From Bacteroidaceae bacterium (GTDB lineage: Bacteria > Bacteroidota > Bacteroidia > Bacteroidales > Bacteroidaceae), in assembly GCA_017445925.1 (NCBI GenBank), contig JAFSRW010000039.1:1-34440 (forward strand): a stretch of 34,440 bases of DNA. The letters are read 5' to 3'. Under the pieces are notes generated by a model, which was given only the letters and a program-made list of their open reading frames with translations, did not search any database and had not been told where the DNA came from. Shown in pieces: positions 1 through 7,781 of the stretch (positions are counted from its first letter, which is position 1; each line of letters starts with the position of its first letter). The position numbers and the translations under genes are program-made.

Positions 1-2
1 AA

Positions 3-128
3 GATGCTAAGCGCGTGAGAAGGCAGCAAGGAATGAGCATAAGTAAAGTCGGTAATATGATTGCTCAATGGAAAAGTCGAAACTACATATTACAGATGAC
101 AGATGACAGTTTTCAAAAAAGGAAGTAA
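3..128 (+). CDS. 3' end of an unidentified gene (5' end outside window)
   Basis: A frame is open from the left edge and ends at TAA 126-128, giving about 41 C-terminal residues. They are basic and helical, with a stretch reading MSISKVGNMIAQWKSR that resembles the recognition part of a winged-helix domain. This would suit the C-terminus of a primase/helicase-like protein of the VirE/DUF3987 kind found next to P5-like genes in Bacteroidales, but that is only inference. The last third is encoded by a 4 x 7 bp repeat array (85-112), so the tail may be a recent extension. The stop lies two bases before a GC-rich inverted-repeat element. The reading frame itself could be chance. Confidence 0.4.
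   Translation, partial: DAKRVRRQQGMSISKVGNMIAQWKSRNYILQMTDDSFQKRK
85..112. repeat. heptamer array, 4 x 7 bp
   Basis: Four consecutive 7-bp units: ACATATT, ACAGATG, ACAGATG, ACAGTTT. The array lies inside the last codons of the partial gene at the left edge. It belongs to the class of 28-bp arrays seen repeatedly in this window. Confidence 0.6.
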
Positions 129-130
129 AA

Positions 131-264
131 GACCCTCTCCCAACCTCCCCCTCTAAGGGGAGGAGGGGATTTTCACTAACCACCAAAACAATAATCAATA
201 ACTAAGACTGCCAACGGCCCCATTTGCAGTCCCTCCCCATAGAGGGGGAGGTTAGAAGGGGGTC
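131..264. repeat. REPIN-like inverted pair of GC-rich repeats
   Basis: Two copies of a roughly 33-bp GC-rich sequence face each other. The left arm (131-163) begins GACCCTCTCCCAACC and contains CCCCCTCTAAGGGG. The right arm (231-264), read on the minus strand, begins GACCCCCTTCTAACC and contains CCCCCTCTATGGGG. Each arm holds its own short C-run/G-run hairpin, and about 65 bp of AT-rich sequence separates them. The outer ends GACCC/GGGTC match the element inserted in ileS (23409-23473), so both belong to one family. The P5-like gene starts 6 bp after the right arm. Confidence 0.75.
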
Positions 265-269
265 TTATT

Positions 270-686
270 ATGGAACCAAGAGGAATACGTAATAACAATC
301 CATTGAACATTAGACGTTCTAAGGATAAGTGGCAAGGGTTAAGTACCTTGCAGGAAGACAGGGAGTTCTTTCAGTTTGTGAGTATGGAATATGGTTGGAG
401 AGCCGCTTTTGTGATTCTCTGCCGCACATACTATGGGAAGTATGGATTGAAGACCATCAGGGACATTGTGTCGCGATGGGCTCCAGCCAAGGAGAACAAT
501 ACGGAGGCGTACATTCGCCATGTTTCGGACTATACGGGAATAGGGCCTGACAGGGACTTGGGTGACCCGCAGACGCATCCGACCAACTGGCTGCTGACAG
601 GCTACGCCATGGCTGTAGTGGAAAACGGTAAAGCGCTATCGGCTGTGCCGATGATTAAGGGCTACGCCCTGGCAAATCAACCTTAA
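270..686 (+). CDS. phage structural protein P5-like protein
   Basis: A 138-residue protein with no signal peptide. It opens with RGIRNNNPLNIRRS, followed by W..L....D..F..F.....G.RA and a later TYYGKYG...I..I..RWAP motif. This pattern is typical of proteins annotated 'structural protein P5', which are common in Bacteroides/Prevotella prophage-like islands. The RNNNPLNIR start and the W-A-P segment recall lysozyme-like or virion-associated muralytic folds, so a peptidoglycan-related role is plausible but not shown. Its surroundings are repeat-rich and lack other phage genes, so it is probably an island remnant. Its TAA stop (684-686) falls inside a hexamer array. The ATG at 270 precedes the conserved N-terminus directly. 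Confidence 0.7.
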   Translation: MEPRGIRNNNPLNIRRSKDKWQGLSTLQEDREFFQFVSMEYGWRAAFVILCRTYYGKYGLKTIRDIVSRWAPAKENNTEAYIRHVSDYTGIGPDRDLGDPQTHPTNWLLTGYAMAVVENGKALSAVPMIKGYALANQP

Positions 687-712
687 CGCTAACCCTAACG
701 TTAACCTTAACC
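683..712. repeat. hexamer array, 5 x 6 bp
   Basis: Five 6-bp units in a row: TTAACG, CTAACC, CTAACG, TTAACC, TTAACC. The first unit contains the stop codon of the P5-like gene. The total length is 30 bp, the same as the hexamer array at 18510-18539. Confidence 0.8.
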
Positions 713-740
713 GTTTCAAGTTCCAGGATTCATGTTTGAC

Positions 741-805
741 CTGCGGTCGAGCCTGCTCACGCTCGGGATAATAAACAAGTTTCTTCTCCTCTCGCTCAAT
801 CGCAG
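741..805. repeat. imperfect inverted repeat
   Basis: CTGCGGTCGAGC (741-752) is matched in inverted orientation by GCTCAATCGCAG (794-805), 10 of 12 positions. About 41 bp lie between, including a smaller CTCACGCTCGGG segment. It looks like a second family of REP-type elements in the intergenic region before the lipoprotein gene. It could also act as a terminator for the converging genes, but there is no T-run. Confidence 0.45.
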
Positions 806-826
806 CCTTCAGGTTTCAAGTTAGAT

Positions 827-884
827 AAAGTCTAAGGTCGAAGGTCTAAGGTCAATAACCACTAACCTCTAACCTATAACCTTT
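827..884. repeat. two adjacent heptamer arrays, 4 x 7 bp each
   Basis: First array, 827-854: AAAGTCT, AAGGTCG, AAGGTCT, AAGGTCA. After two bases comes a second array, 857-884: AACCACT, AACCTCT, AACCTAT, AACCTTT. The second ends one base before the stop codon of the minus-strand lipoprotein gene. Confidence 0.85.
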
Positions 885-885
885 A

Positions 886-1734
886 TCAATATTCCTCATA
901 AGTGAAAGTGGAAGTAGTTGTTTTAGTTGAGTCATCTTTATAAAACACATAATCAATTATCATGTGTGTGACTTCCACCATTTCCACGATATGTCCGTCA
1001 GCAATGGTGTAAGTATAATCGTAGTCAAATAATGCGTAGATTTTGGAGTCTTTAGTTTCTGACTTTTTATGTGATTCCAGGTGCTTCGATGGCTTGCCGA
1101 AATATCCCATCATGTACAGTGGCTCATCCATAGTGGTATAAGGTGTATTCAGATAGCCGTGATCAACACTCAGTTCCGTACGCGTATAGGTATATAAGAC
1201 CGGAGACACTTCCACATCTTCCCGTTGGAAATACATCAGGTCATCACCTTCGTAATGGAAGACTGTCAAATGTTTGGCATTAGTATCTTCGATAGATAGT
1301 ATCCTGCCGTCCTTATACTGGAGATAATCAGGATACCCGGGGGTTTCTACGCCGTCTTCTATCGATGCTGACTGCACCTTGACTACCAGCCCATCATCGT
1401 TCAGCGTATAATAGTAAATATAATTACTGTTTAGATGTCTCTCAATAATGCAGTGATCTTCGTATGTGTAGGTATAATTGGCATCCACGAAAGCACCATC
1501 ACTATACTGGGTATTATAGCCCACTCTTTTAAACGAAATCAGACGTCCCTGATCATCGTACCCGTAGTCGGTGATGTAATAGGCATCGGTATTATCATAT
1601 ACCTCCTTGCGCTGTACCAGCCTGTATTTCTTCTTGGAAGGAACAGGGTTGTCACTGTTGTTATCGCACGATGTAAATACACTTGCGCCGCAGACAAGGG
1701 TGGCGGCAAGCACCAGGTTAATCATTTTTTTCAT
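886..1734 (-). CDS. putative exported lipoprotein, unknown function
   Basis: A 282-residue protein beginning MKKMINLVLAATLVCGASVF and continuing to a lipobox-like T-S-C-D (cysteine near residue 23), so it is probably a lipoprotein. The mature part is rich in Tyr, Asp and Thr and contains repeated Y-x-Y/T, DDxGR and YxxGxI segments resembling the beta-strand units of YD-repeat-like or DUF4595-type Bacteroidales lipoproteins. No catalytic motif is visible. It is a lone gene; the neighbouring kinase gene is also on the minus strand, 89 bp upstream. A signal-peptide search and a structural match would decide the fold. Confidence 0.65.
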   Translation of the reverse strand: MKKMINLVLAATLVCGASVFTSCDNNSDNPVPSKKKYRLVQRKEVYDNTDAYYITDYGYDDQGRLISFKRVGYNTQYSDGAFVDANYTYTYEDHCIIERHLNSNYIYYYTLNDDGLVVKVQSASIEDGVETPGYPDYLQYKDGRILSIEDTNAKHLTVFHYEGDDLMYFQREDVEVSPVLYTYTRTELSVDHGYLNTPYTTMDEPLYMMGYFGKPSKHLESHKKSETKDSKIYALFDYDYTYTIADGHIVEMVEVTHMIIDYVFYKDDSTKTTTSTFTYEEY

Positions 1735-1823
1735 GATATATATATTTAATGTTAGTTAGCTTAGTTTAATATCAAATTTTGAGCATTTTCTTTATTTTAT
1801 CCATTTCTTTAATTTTTGTGGCT

Positions 1824-2864
1824 TTAGTGGTTACGTAGGCGGCGTAACATTTCCTTGTTGATGGAAAGGATTCGCTGATGCTGACGGTTGATATCCTCAC
1901 GAATGACATTCAGCTCGGCATTCATATTGTTGTAAAAATCAGTGAATGCACGAATCAGAGGTGGTGTATATAACTGCTCGTTGGTATTCACCACCATTCG
2001 AATACCTTTTGGCTCAAGGCTTACCTGAATATCTGTTCCTTCGTCCTTGGGGTCGCCGTCAAAATGGATAACGCCTGGTTGGTTACGATGGATACGCATA
2101 CTCTTGCACTTGAAGGTACGGATGCGGCTGTTCTTATCGATGGTCTTATTAAATAGCTGAATAGCTATCTGTGGTGCTTCCAACATGGTGAAGGGTTCCA
2201 TGATGGTTACATCCATCAGTCCGTCCGACATACTGGCCTGAGGTGCTATGTACACATTATTTCCGTACTGACTGGCATTGGCACAGGCAATAAGGAAAGC
2301 CTTGTAATGCTGTTTCTCGCCGTCAATCTCTATCTCGTAAGTATCAGGCTTATAACGCAAGCCTTCACGCAGGGTATTCTCGATATAGGTAAGTAGGCCC
2401 CTGCGTTCGCTCTTGGCAAACATACTGCTTACAAAGGCATCAAACCCTATTCCGCAAGTACAGAAGAAAGGGGTATCGTTTATAAGACCATAATCCAGTG
2501 CCTCGATGGTACAAGTGGAAAGAACTTGCAGAGCACCCTCGGGGTTCATAGGTATAAAAAGGTGGCGAGCCAGTCCGTTTCCGCTGCCGCAAGGGATAAT
2601 ACCCAGAGCGGTAGAAGTATGAATAAGACAACGGGCTACCTCGTTAACGGTTCCGTCGCCCCCTACAGCCACACAAACATCTATCCCTTCCTCTACCGCC
2701 TGACGGGCATACTGAGCAGCATGACCACGAAACTGGGTATACAAAACCTTCACGGAGAAGCGATCTGCATCCATGTACTCAGGTATCAATTCGATAATCC
2801 GACTTTTATCGGTAGTACCCGAAATGGGGTTAACTATGAACCAAACAGAGACTCTATTTTGCAT
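1824..2864 (-). CDS. diacylglycerol kinase-family (YegS/sphingosine kinase-like) lipid kinase
   Basis: A 346-residue soluble enzyme predicted to phosphorylate a lipid hydroxyl with ATP. Visible motifs are the N-terminal FIVNPISG (residues 9-16), the nucleotide-binding GGDGTVNEV (68-76) and GIIPCGSGNGLARH (88-101), all diagnostic of the DAGK catalytic domain. The C-terminal 50 residues form a charged helical extension. A longer reading exists upstream, but ATG 2864 starts right before the conserved domain and lies about 12 bases after a -7 box (2876-2883, minus), so I chose it. The gene is divergent from serine palmitoyltransferase, which suggests the substrate is a sphingoid base, ceramide or related lipid; diacylglycerol remains possible. 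Confidence 0.85.
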   Translation of the reverse strand: MQNRVSVWFIVNPISGTTDKSRIIELIPEYMDADRFSVKVLYTQFRGHAAQYARQAVEEGIDVCVAVGGDGTVNEVARCLIHTSTALGIIPCGSGNGLARHLFIPMNPEGALQVLSTCTIEALDYGLINDTPFFCTCGIGFDAFVSSMFAKSERRGLLTYIENTLREGLRYKPDTYEIEIDGEKQHYKAFLIACANASQYGNNVYIAPQASMSDGLMDVTIMEPFTMLEAPQIAIQLFNKTIDKNSRIRTFKCKSMRIHRNQPGVIHFDGDPKDEGTDIQVSLEPKGIRMVVNTNEQLYTPPLIRAFTDFYNNMNAELNVIREDINRQHQRILSINKEMLRRLRNH

Positions 2865-2875
2865 AATTTTCTGCA

Positions 2876-2883
2876 CAAAGATA
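2876..2883 (-). promoter_or_regulatory. -7 box for lipid kinase
   Basis: The minus strand reads TATCTTTG, a full match to the Bacteroidota TAnnTTTG box, 12 bases upstream of ATG 2864. No clear TTTG -33 box was found at the right distance. Confidence 0.5.
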
Positions 2884-2979
2884 ATAAAAAGTGTATAAAA
2901 CTGAGCCGTTCTGAGGATGAATAATCTTATTAATGTGTATTTTTTCAATCCACATAACGTGATTTTTGATAAAATGTCG

Positions 2980-3015
2980 TACCTTTGCAAAAATTTTCAT
3001 GAGGGACTTACCCTC
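2980..3015 (+). promoter_or_regulatory. -7 box and leader hairpin of spt
   Basis: TACCTTTG (2980-2987) matches TAnnTTTG. In the leader, GAGGG and CCCTC (3001-3005 and 3011-3015) can form a 5-bp hairpin about 20 bases before the spt ATG. No -33 TTTG lies at 19-21 bp. Confidence 0.5.
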
Positions 3016-3034
3016 GAAACATTAAAATTCAAAC

Positions 3035-4231
3035 ATGGGATTATTACAAGACAAACTCTCTAAGCACCCTTTTTACTCCTTATCTAGGGAAATAAAGGAG
3101 AAAGGTATATACCCATACTTTCGTGAAATAGAAGGAAAGCAGGGTACCGAAGTAGAAATGGGCGGCAAGCATGTTCTGATGTTTGGCTCAAACGCATATA
3201 CCGGTCTGACGGGTGACGAGCGTATTATAGAAGCAGGATGCAAGGCTATGCACAAATACGGTAGCGGTTGCGCTGGCAGCCGTTTCCTGAACGGTACACT
3301 TGACATCCATGTTCAGCTGGAAAAGGAATTGGCTGAATATGTTGGTAAGGATGACGCATTGTGTTTCTCAACTGGTTTTACCGTTAACAGCGGTGTTATC
3401 CCCCAGTTGGTAAGCAAGGACGACTATATTATCTGCGACGACAGAGACCATGCAAGTATTGTAGACGGTAGACGCCTCTCATTTGCCACCCAGTTGCACT
3501 ACAAGCACAACGATATGGCAGACCTGGAAAGGGTGCTGCAGCGTTGTGAGCCTGATAAGGTGAAACTGATTATTGTAGACGGTGTATTCTCAATGGAGGG
3601 TGATTTGGCTAAATTGCCTGAAATCGTAGAGTTGAAGCATAAGTACAATGCCAGCATCATGGTGGACGAGGCTCATGGTCTGGGCGTATTCGGCAGACAG
3701 GGTCGTGGTGTTTGTGACCACTTTGGTGTAACAGATGACATTGACCTTATTATGGGTACATTCTCCAAGAGCATGGCATCAATTGGCGGTTTCATTGCTG
3801 CCGACCAGATTATCATTGATTCGCTACGCCACACGGCAAGAACATACATCTTCAGCGCCAGCAATACACCAGCTGCCACTGCAGCAGCTTTGGAGGCTCT
3901 GCACATTATACAGGCTGAGCCCGAAAGACTGGAGGCTCTGTGGGATGTTACCAACTACGCCTTGAAACGCTTCCGCGAAGAAGGCTTTGAGATTGGCGAG
4001 ACTGAGAGCCCCATCATCCCCTTGTATGTAAGAGATACCCGTAAGACATTTATGGCCGTTGCCATGGCCTTTGAGGAGGGCGTGTTCATCAACCCCGTAA
4101 TTCCTCCTGCATGTGGTCCACAGGACACGCTGGTACGCTACGCCCTGATGGCTACTCATACACATGAGCAGGTTGACCAGTCGGTAGTGAAACTGAAAAA
4201 GGTATTCCAGAAGTTAGGAGTGCTGAAGTGA
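3035..4231 (+). CDS. spt: serine palmitoyltransferase (alpha-oxoamine synthase)
   Basis: A 398-residue PLP enzyme that condenses L-serine with a fatty acyl-CoA to 3-ketosphinganine, the first step of sphingolipid synthesis. Alpha-oxoamine synthase features are visible: the substrate region GSNAYTGLTG (51-60), GSGCAGSRFLNGT (76-88), His139 in DRDHAS (PLP ring stacking), Asp211/His214 in VDEAHGLGVFG, and the PLP lysine in GTFSKSMASIGGF (Lys245). The start MGLLQDKL and the stretch YFREIEGKQGTEVEM are characteristic of the Bacteroides/Prevotella SPT group rather than KBL or BioF. There are no biotin genes nearby, and the divergent lipid kinase fits sphingolipid metabolism. A strong terminator follows. 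Confidence 0.88.
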   Translation: MGLLQDKLSKHPFYSLSREIKEKGIYPYFREIEGKQGTEVEMGGKHVLMFGSNAYTGLTGDERIIEAGCKAMHKYGSGCAGSRFLNGTLDIHVQLEKELAEYVGKDDALCFSTGFTVNSGVIPQLVSKDDYIICDDRDHASIVDGRRLSFATQLHYKHNDMADLERVLQRCEPDKVKLIIVDGVFSMEGDLAKLPEIVELKHKYNASIMVDEAHGLGVFGRQGRGVCDHFGVTDDIDLIMGTFSKSMASIGGFIAADQIIIDSLRHTARTYIFSASNTPAATAAALEALHIIQAEPERLEALWDVTNYALKRFREEGFEIGETESPIIPLYVRDTRKTFMAVAMAFEEGVFINPVIPPACGPQDTLVRYALMATHTHEQVDQSVVKLKKVFQKLGVLK

Positions 4232-4259
4232 ATTGACAGTTGACAATTGACAGTTGACA
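4232..4259. repeat. heptamer array, 4 x 7 bp
   Basis: ATTGACA, GTTGACA, ATTGACA, GTTGACA, starting at the first base after the spt stop codon (4229-4231). Confidence 0.9.
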
Positions 4260-4279
4260 AAAACAAAAAGATAAAGGGT

Positions 4280-4314
4280 AAGCATCTATCTGGTTGGGTA
4301 GATGCTTATTTTTT
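4280..4314. terminator. bidirectional intrinsic terminator
   Basis: AAGCATCTA (4280-4288) pairs perfectly with TAGATGCTT (4299-4307) around a 10-base loop, followed by a T-run. It lies between the convergent spt and helicase genes. The T-run overlaps the stop codon of the helicase gene, and an upstream A-rich stretch could serve the opposite direction. Confidence 0.85.
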
Positions 4315-5623
4315 AATCGGCTAAGGCAAAGATAGTTTTAATGCCCTTGATTTTATGCCCCTTAATACGAGGGAGGAGGGATTTGACCGCTTTCCTCTGA
4401 ACAGCAACGTATGACCAATTGGGAAGGACATCTATCCTGCCTATCTGCTTGCCTTCCAAGCCCCCAATCTTAGTTAGGAAACCTAAGATATCTCCCCTAC
4501 TGATTTTATCCTTCTTGCCTTTACCTATATATAATGTAGCATATAGGGGCATGGCAGGAAGAGGTAATTTATCGCGCAGCACAAACTCATCCTCTGTAAG
4601 CTGCACATATTCAGGCAGGCTTTCTTCTGGGCCTAATATCAAATAAGCATTACCTACATTCTCCCAACGAGCGGTCCTTCCGTTACGGTGAATGTACGAT
4701 TCCTCGTCGATGGGAAGATGATAATGAACGATATTATCCACATCGGGGATATCAAGGCCACGTGAAGCCAAATCGGTACAGACAAAGATATTGCAAGAAC
4801 CATTTATAAACCGGTATAATGCCCGCTCACGGTCGCGCTGCTCCATGCCACCATGAAAGATATCTGCCATAATACCCTCTTGAGCCAGATAGGAACCAAT
4901 ACGTTCCACACTTTGGCGGTGATTGGCAAAAACAAGACTCTTCTGCTCACCTAAGGAGCAGAGCAGACGCTTTAAGGTGGTAAGTTTATCCTTCTCAGGA
5001 GAAAGAACACTACGGATGGAAATACGGTCGGAACAAGGTTCTTCCTCATCAAGATAAGAAAGCCGGCAATAATCTGTTGACCCCACAAATGAAGGAATAG
5101 AAGGACAGTCTGTAGCAGAGAGAAGAATACGCCTTTCAACGGATGCCAATTGGCGAATGATCGCCTCCATATCGTCCAGGAAACCCAGTTCTAAGCATTT
5201 GTCGAACTCATCGATAACCAGATGGGTGACTGTTGCAGGAGTAACATTCTGCTTACCTATATGATCTAAGATTCGGCCTGGCGTGGCTACAATCAGATGG
5301 GGACGAAGGCCGTTTATCTGTCGGTGTTCATCCATAGCGGGCCTACCTCCATAACACGCCAGCACGCGTGCCTCGGAACAAATACGCTTTACAACATCTA
5401 CCGTCTGAATGGCCAATTCTCTTGAAGGCACTAACACCAAAGCCTGCAATTCCTCTGTCCTAGAATCTATCAATTGCAGTATAGGCAACAGATAGGCAAG
5501 CGTCTTGCCTGAACCCGTAGGGCTAAGTAAGACTAACTGGCGCTCACGACGGGCCACCTGCAACATTTCCTGCTGCATGGGATTCAGATACTCTATACCG
5601 AGTCTTGAAATATCGTATTTCAT
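4313..5623 (-). CDS. DEAD-box family ATP-dependent RNA helicase with DbpA-type C-terminal domain
   Basis: A 436-residue two-domain helicase. Domain 1 has the Q-motif region (NPMQQEM, about 14-20), Walker A SPTGSGKT (34-41), PSREL (66-70), TPGR (114-117), motif II DEFD (138-141, where the family usually has DEAD) and SAT (169-171). Domain 2 has FHGGM, the TDLASRGLDIP segment and motif VI HRNGRTAR. The last 70 residues resemble the DbpA/RBD RNA-binding domain, which in DbpA targets 23S rRNA; a role in ribosome assembly or cold adaptation is inferred. It lies 8 bp downstream of the antiporter gene on the same strand and probably shares its transcript. Many Bacteroidota homologues also carry DEFD. 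Confidence 0.85.
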   Translation of the reverse strand: MKYDISRLGIEYLNPMQQEMLQVARRERQLVLLSPTGSGKTLAYLLPILQLIDSRTEELQALVLVPSRELAIQTVDVVKRICSEARVLACYGGRPAMDEHRQINGLRPHLIVATPGRILDHIGKQNVTPATVTHLVIDEFDKCLELGFLDDMEAIIRQLASVERRILLSATDCPSIPSFVGSTDYCRLSYLDEEEPCSDRISIRSVLSPEKDKLTTLKRLLCSLGEQKSLVFANHRQSVERIGSYLAQEGIMADIFHGGMEQRDRERALYRFINGSCNIFVCTDLASRGLDIPDVDNIVHYHLPIDEESYIHRNGRTARWENVGNAYLILGPEESLPEYVQLTEDEFVLRDKLPLPAMPLYATLYIGKGKKDKISRGDILGFLTKIGGLEGKQIGRIDVLPNWSYVAVQRKAVKSLLPRIKGHKIKGIKTIFALAD

Positions 5624-5631
5624 TCAGTGCT

Positions 5632-7029
5632 TTATCTCAAGAAATAATCGACAAGGAAATAGACACCCAATGAAACAATCCAACCAACGAAGACCTTGCT
5701 TGAAATGAACTTGAAATACCACCAAATGCCTACTCCGTCATGCTTCATAAGCGCATAACCTGCAGTACATCCAATAGGCAGAAGGCAACCTCCCACACAG
5801 CCGCTTAAAGCTACCAGATGCCAATACTGACCATTCTGGGCAAAGGCTGCAAGGTAATCAGGCATACCATTCTGAACATCCACAATGGGGAAGATAGATA
5901 TAGAAGTCATTACCAAAGCGATATTATCCATCACCGCACTAACAAAACCAATTACAACAGATAGCAGGTATATGTTATGAATATAGGTGTTACACAGTTC
6001 GGCAACATGCCGCAAAGCACCAACTTCGACCAGCAAGTCCACACAAAGGCTGACACCCACAAAGAACATTATCATCTGAATCATCTCATACTGAAGAGAG
6101 CGATTACTAGTCAAGGAGATAGGCTGACCCGATAAGATACGTTTACGGTTAAACACCTCGTTAACAACCCACAGAACGCCTAAAACACACAATGCGCCTA
6201 AGAATGGAGGCAACATAGTCAGGCGATGGAATGTGGGAACAAACCATAATCCATACAAACCCAGGAATAACATAACAGCACGCTGCCATACGGGCATTGC
6301 GGCATCATCGCCGCGGAAGAATACACGGGGGCGTTTCAAATCTATATGCTCGGGAAGCATCCTACCTATAAGATAGGTGGGAATGATGGTAGCAACAATC
6401 GTGGGTATTATCAGAGCAGATGTGTAATTGGTAGGAGTAACCGCAGAACTAGTCCATATCAGTAAAGATGTTACATCTCCGATTACACCAAAACAACCAC
6501 CACAACTGGTTGCTATCACCACAATTGCACCTAAGATACGACGCTGATAGGGATTAATTACAAGTTTGCTCAGAATAGTAAGCATGATAACAGCCGAAGC
6601 TAAATTATCCAGATTGGCACTAAGCAAGAAACTGCAAGCAGCCAAAGTACAGGTCAAACGCCATTTCTTCTTAGCACGGCACCAGTCGACCATGAAATCA
6701 AAGCATTCGTTACTGGCAAGGACCTCTACAATAGCCATTGTGGCAAGCAGGTACATCACTATACAGCACATCTGCACCATGTGCTTTACAAAAACGTGCT
6801 GGTATATATATTCGTTAACAGCCCGAACACTATAAGTTCCGTCGCCCAAATAATTCATAAAATCCAGACCATGCAAAGACCTGATATAGTGTGGTCCCAC
6901 ACACATAAACATTACCCAGCCACATACACCACAAAACAGGGCGACGGTAGCTTTGTTAATTCTGGTAACATGCTCAGAGCAGATAAGAGCATACCCAAAT
7001 AACATTAAAATTACAATTGCAATGGTCAT
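5632..7029 (-). CDS. NhaD/ArsB-family sodium:proton antiporter
   Basis: A 465-residue polytopic inner-membrane protein with about 11-13 hydrophobic segments. It belongs to the ion transporter superfamily: the region SANLDNLASAVIMLTIL and the matching late motif AVMDNIALVMTSISIF are the paired re-entrant D-N repeats typical of NhaD. It probably exchanges Na+ for H+ for pH and sodium homeostasis; an arsenite-type exporter is less likely because no ars genes are nearby. It is followed by the helicase gene after 8 bp. A weak -7-like sequence lies upstream on the minus strand. Confidence 0.8.
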   Translation of the reverse strand: MTIAIVILMLFGYALICSEHVTRINKATVALFCGVCGWVMFMCVGPHYIRSLHGLDFMNYLGDGTYSVRAVNEYIYQHVFVKHMVQMCCIVMYLLATMAIVEVLASNECFDFMVDWCRAKKKWRLTCTLAACSFLLSANLDNLASAVIMLTILSKLVINPYQRRILGAIVVIATSCGGCFGVIGDVTSLLIWTSSAVTPTNYTSALIIPTIVATIIPTYLIGRMLPEHIDLKRPRVFFRGDDAAMPVWQRAVMLFLGLYGLWFVPTFHRLTMLPPFLGALCVLGVLWVVNEVFNRKRILSGQPISLTSNRSLQYEMIQMIMFFVGVSLCVDLLVEVGALRHVAELCNTYIHNIYLLSVVIGFVSAVMDNIALVMTSISIFPIVDVQNGMPDYLAAFAQNGQYWHLVALSGCVGGCLLPIGCTAGYALMKHDGVGIWWYFKFISSKVFVGWIVSLGVYFLVDYFLR

Positions 7030-7107
7030 AATACAGCCAATTTCGTACTAATAACGATTTTTTGTTATGCAAAGGAAAAAAAAATCTTTCACTTATCAAA
7101 GCATTCT

Positions 7108-7138
7108 TTTGTAATTTCACGCAAAATTTCTAATTTTG
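7108..7138 (+). promoter_or_regulatory. promoter of the small exported protein gene
   Basis: TTTG (7108-7111), a 19-bp spacer, then TAATTTTG (7131-7138). This is a full match to the Bacteroidota housekeeping promoter, 8 bp upstream of ATG 7147. Confidence 0.7.
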
Positions 7139-7146
7139 CACCTGTC

Positions 7147-7653
7147 ATGAAGAGATTAAAGGTAATCATACTATTATTCATACCTATATGCCTATACGCA
7201 CAAAAGGTGGAATTAAAGGTTATGGACAACTTTGCAATACTTACTGCCGAACAGACGCAAAGTGAACTTAAACCCGGATGGATTGTTTTCGACATTAAGC
7301 TTAAAGATAAACTCATTCATTATCTCTCCGGAGGAAGTTCTTCACAACTGACCGACGACAATATGCCAGAGTTCCATATTGTTCCTGCAGAGCATGAAGT
7401 GCTGGCTGACTATGCCATAATACGTTTGCAGAAAAAGAAATACTACAGGAAATTACCAAAAAACGAAATTCTGGAAAACGACTACAAAAAGGTGGAACCT
7501 GCGCATTTCTTTATCAAGTCCGATGGAGACGATGGGTTCATCTGCCATCCTTTAGAAGCACTCGCTAAGGGAGAATACATATTACTTAACATAAAGCAAT
7601 CCCCCATTGGAAATTTAAAAGACCTGAAAGTATATTCCTTCCAAGTTCCATAA
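7147..7653 (+). CDS. small exported protein of unknown function
   Basis: A 168-residue protein with a clear signal peptide: positive MKRLK, then a hydrophobic stretch ending LYA near residue 18. The mature part is soluble and charged, with an internal GGSSSQL loop. The C-terminal part reads DGDDGFICHPLEALAKGEYILLNI and ends in a beta-strand-like YSFQV, suggesting an immunoglobulin-like or beta-sandwich fold. I do not recognise a family. It has its own promoter and lies upstream of the trp operon, but the trp promoter in between argues that they are separate units. Confidence 0.65.
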   Translation: MKRLKVIILLFIPICLYAQKVELKVMDNFAILTAEQTQSELKPGWIVFDIKLKDKLIHYLSGGSSSQLTDDNMPEFHIVPAEHEVLADYAIIRLQKKKYYRKLPKNEILENDYKKVEPAHFFIKSDGDDGFICHPLEALAKGEYILLNIKQSPIGNLKDLKVYSFQVP

Positions 7654-7723
7654 CAGTTTGTTATCATACAGACTGATTTTTACCCAAAAACAAACGTTTT
7701 TCCCTCATTTTTGTTAACAAAAG

Positions 7724-7754
7724 TTTGCCACAAGAAGAAAATACATTAACTTTG
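7724..7754 (+). promoter_or_regulatory. trp operon promoter
   Basis: TTTG (7724-7727), a 19-bp spacer, and TAACTTTG (7747-7754) match the Bacteroidota consensus. The expected start of transcription is near 7760, giving a leader of only about 20 bases before ATG 7782. There is no room for a Trp leader peptide or attenuator. The position also rules out a longer trpB reading from 7725. Confidence 0.8.
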
Positions 7755-7781
7755 CCACGGTATTTTGTAACTAAAGGTAAA

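Noticed and set aside
1-198. Minus-strand 63-codon frame at the left edge
   Set aside because: It is translated from the GC-rich repeat and heptamer array; no protein-like pattern.
3035-4231. 8-amino-7-oxononanoate synthase or glycine C-acetyltransferase
   Set aside because: The N-terminus and YFREIEG region match the Bacteroidota serine palmitoyltransferase group, and no bio or tdh genes are nearby.
7655-7781. Trp attenuator or leader peptide upstream of trpB
   Set aside because: The promoter leaves a leader of about 20 bases, with no Trp codons and no terminator/antiterminator pair.
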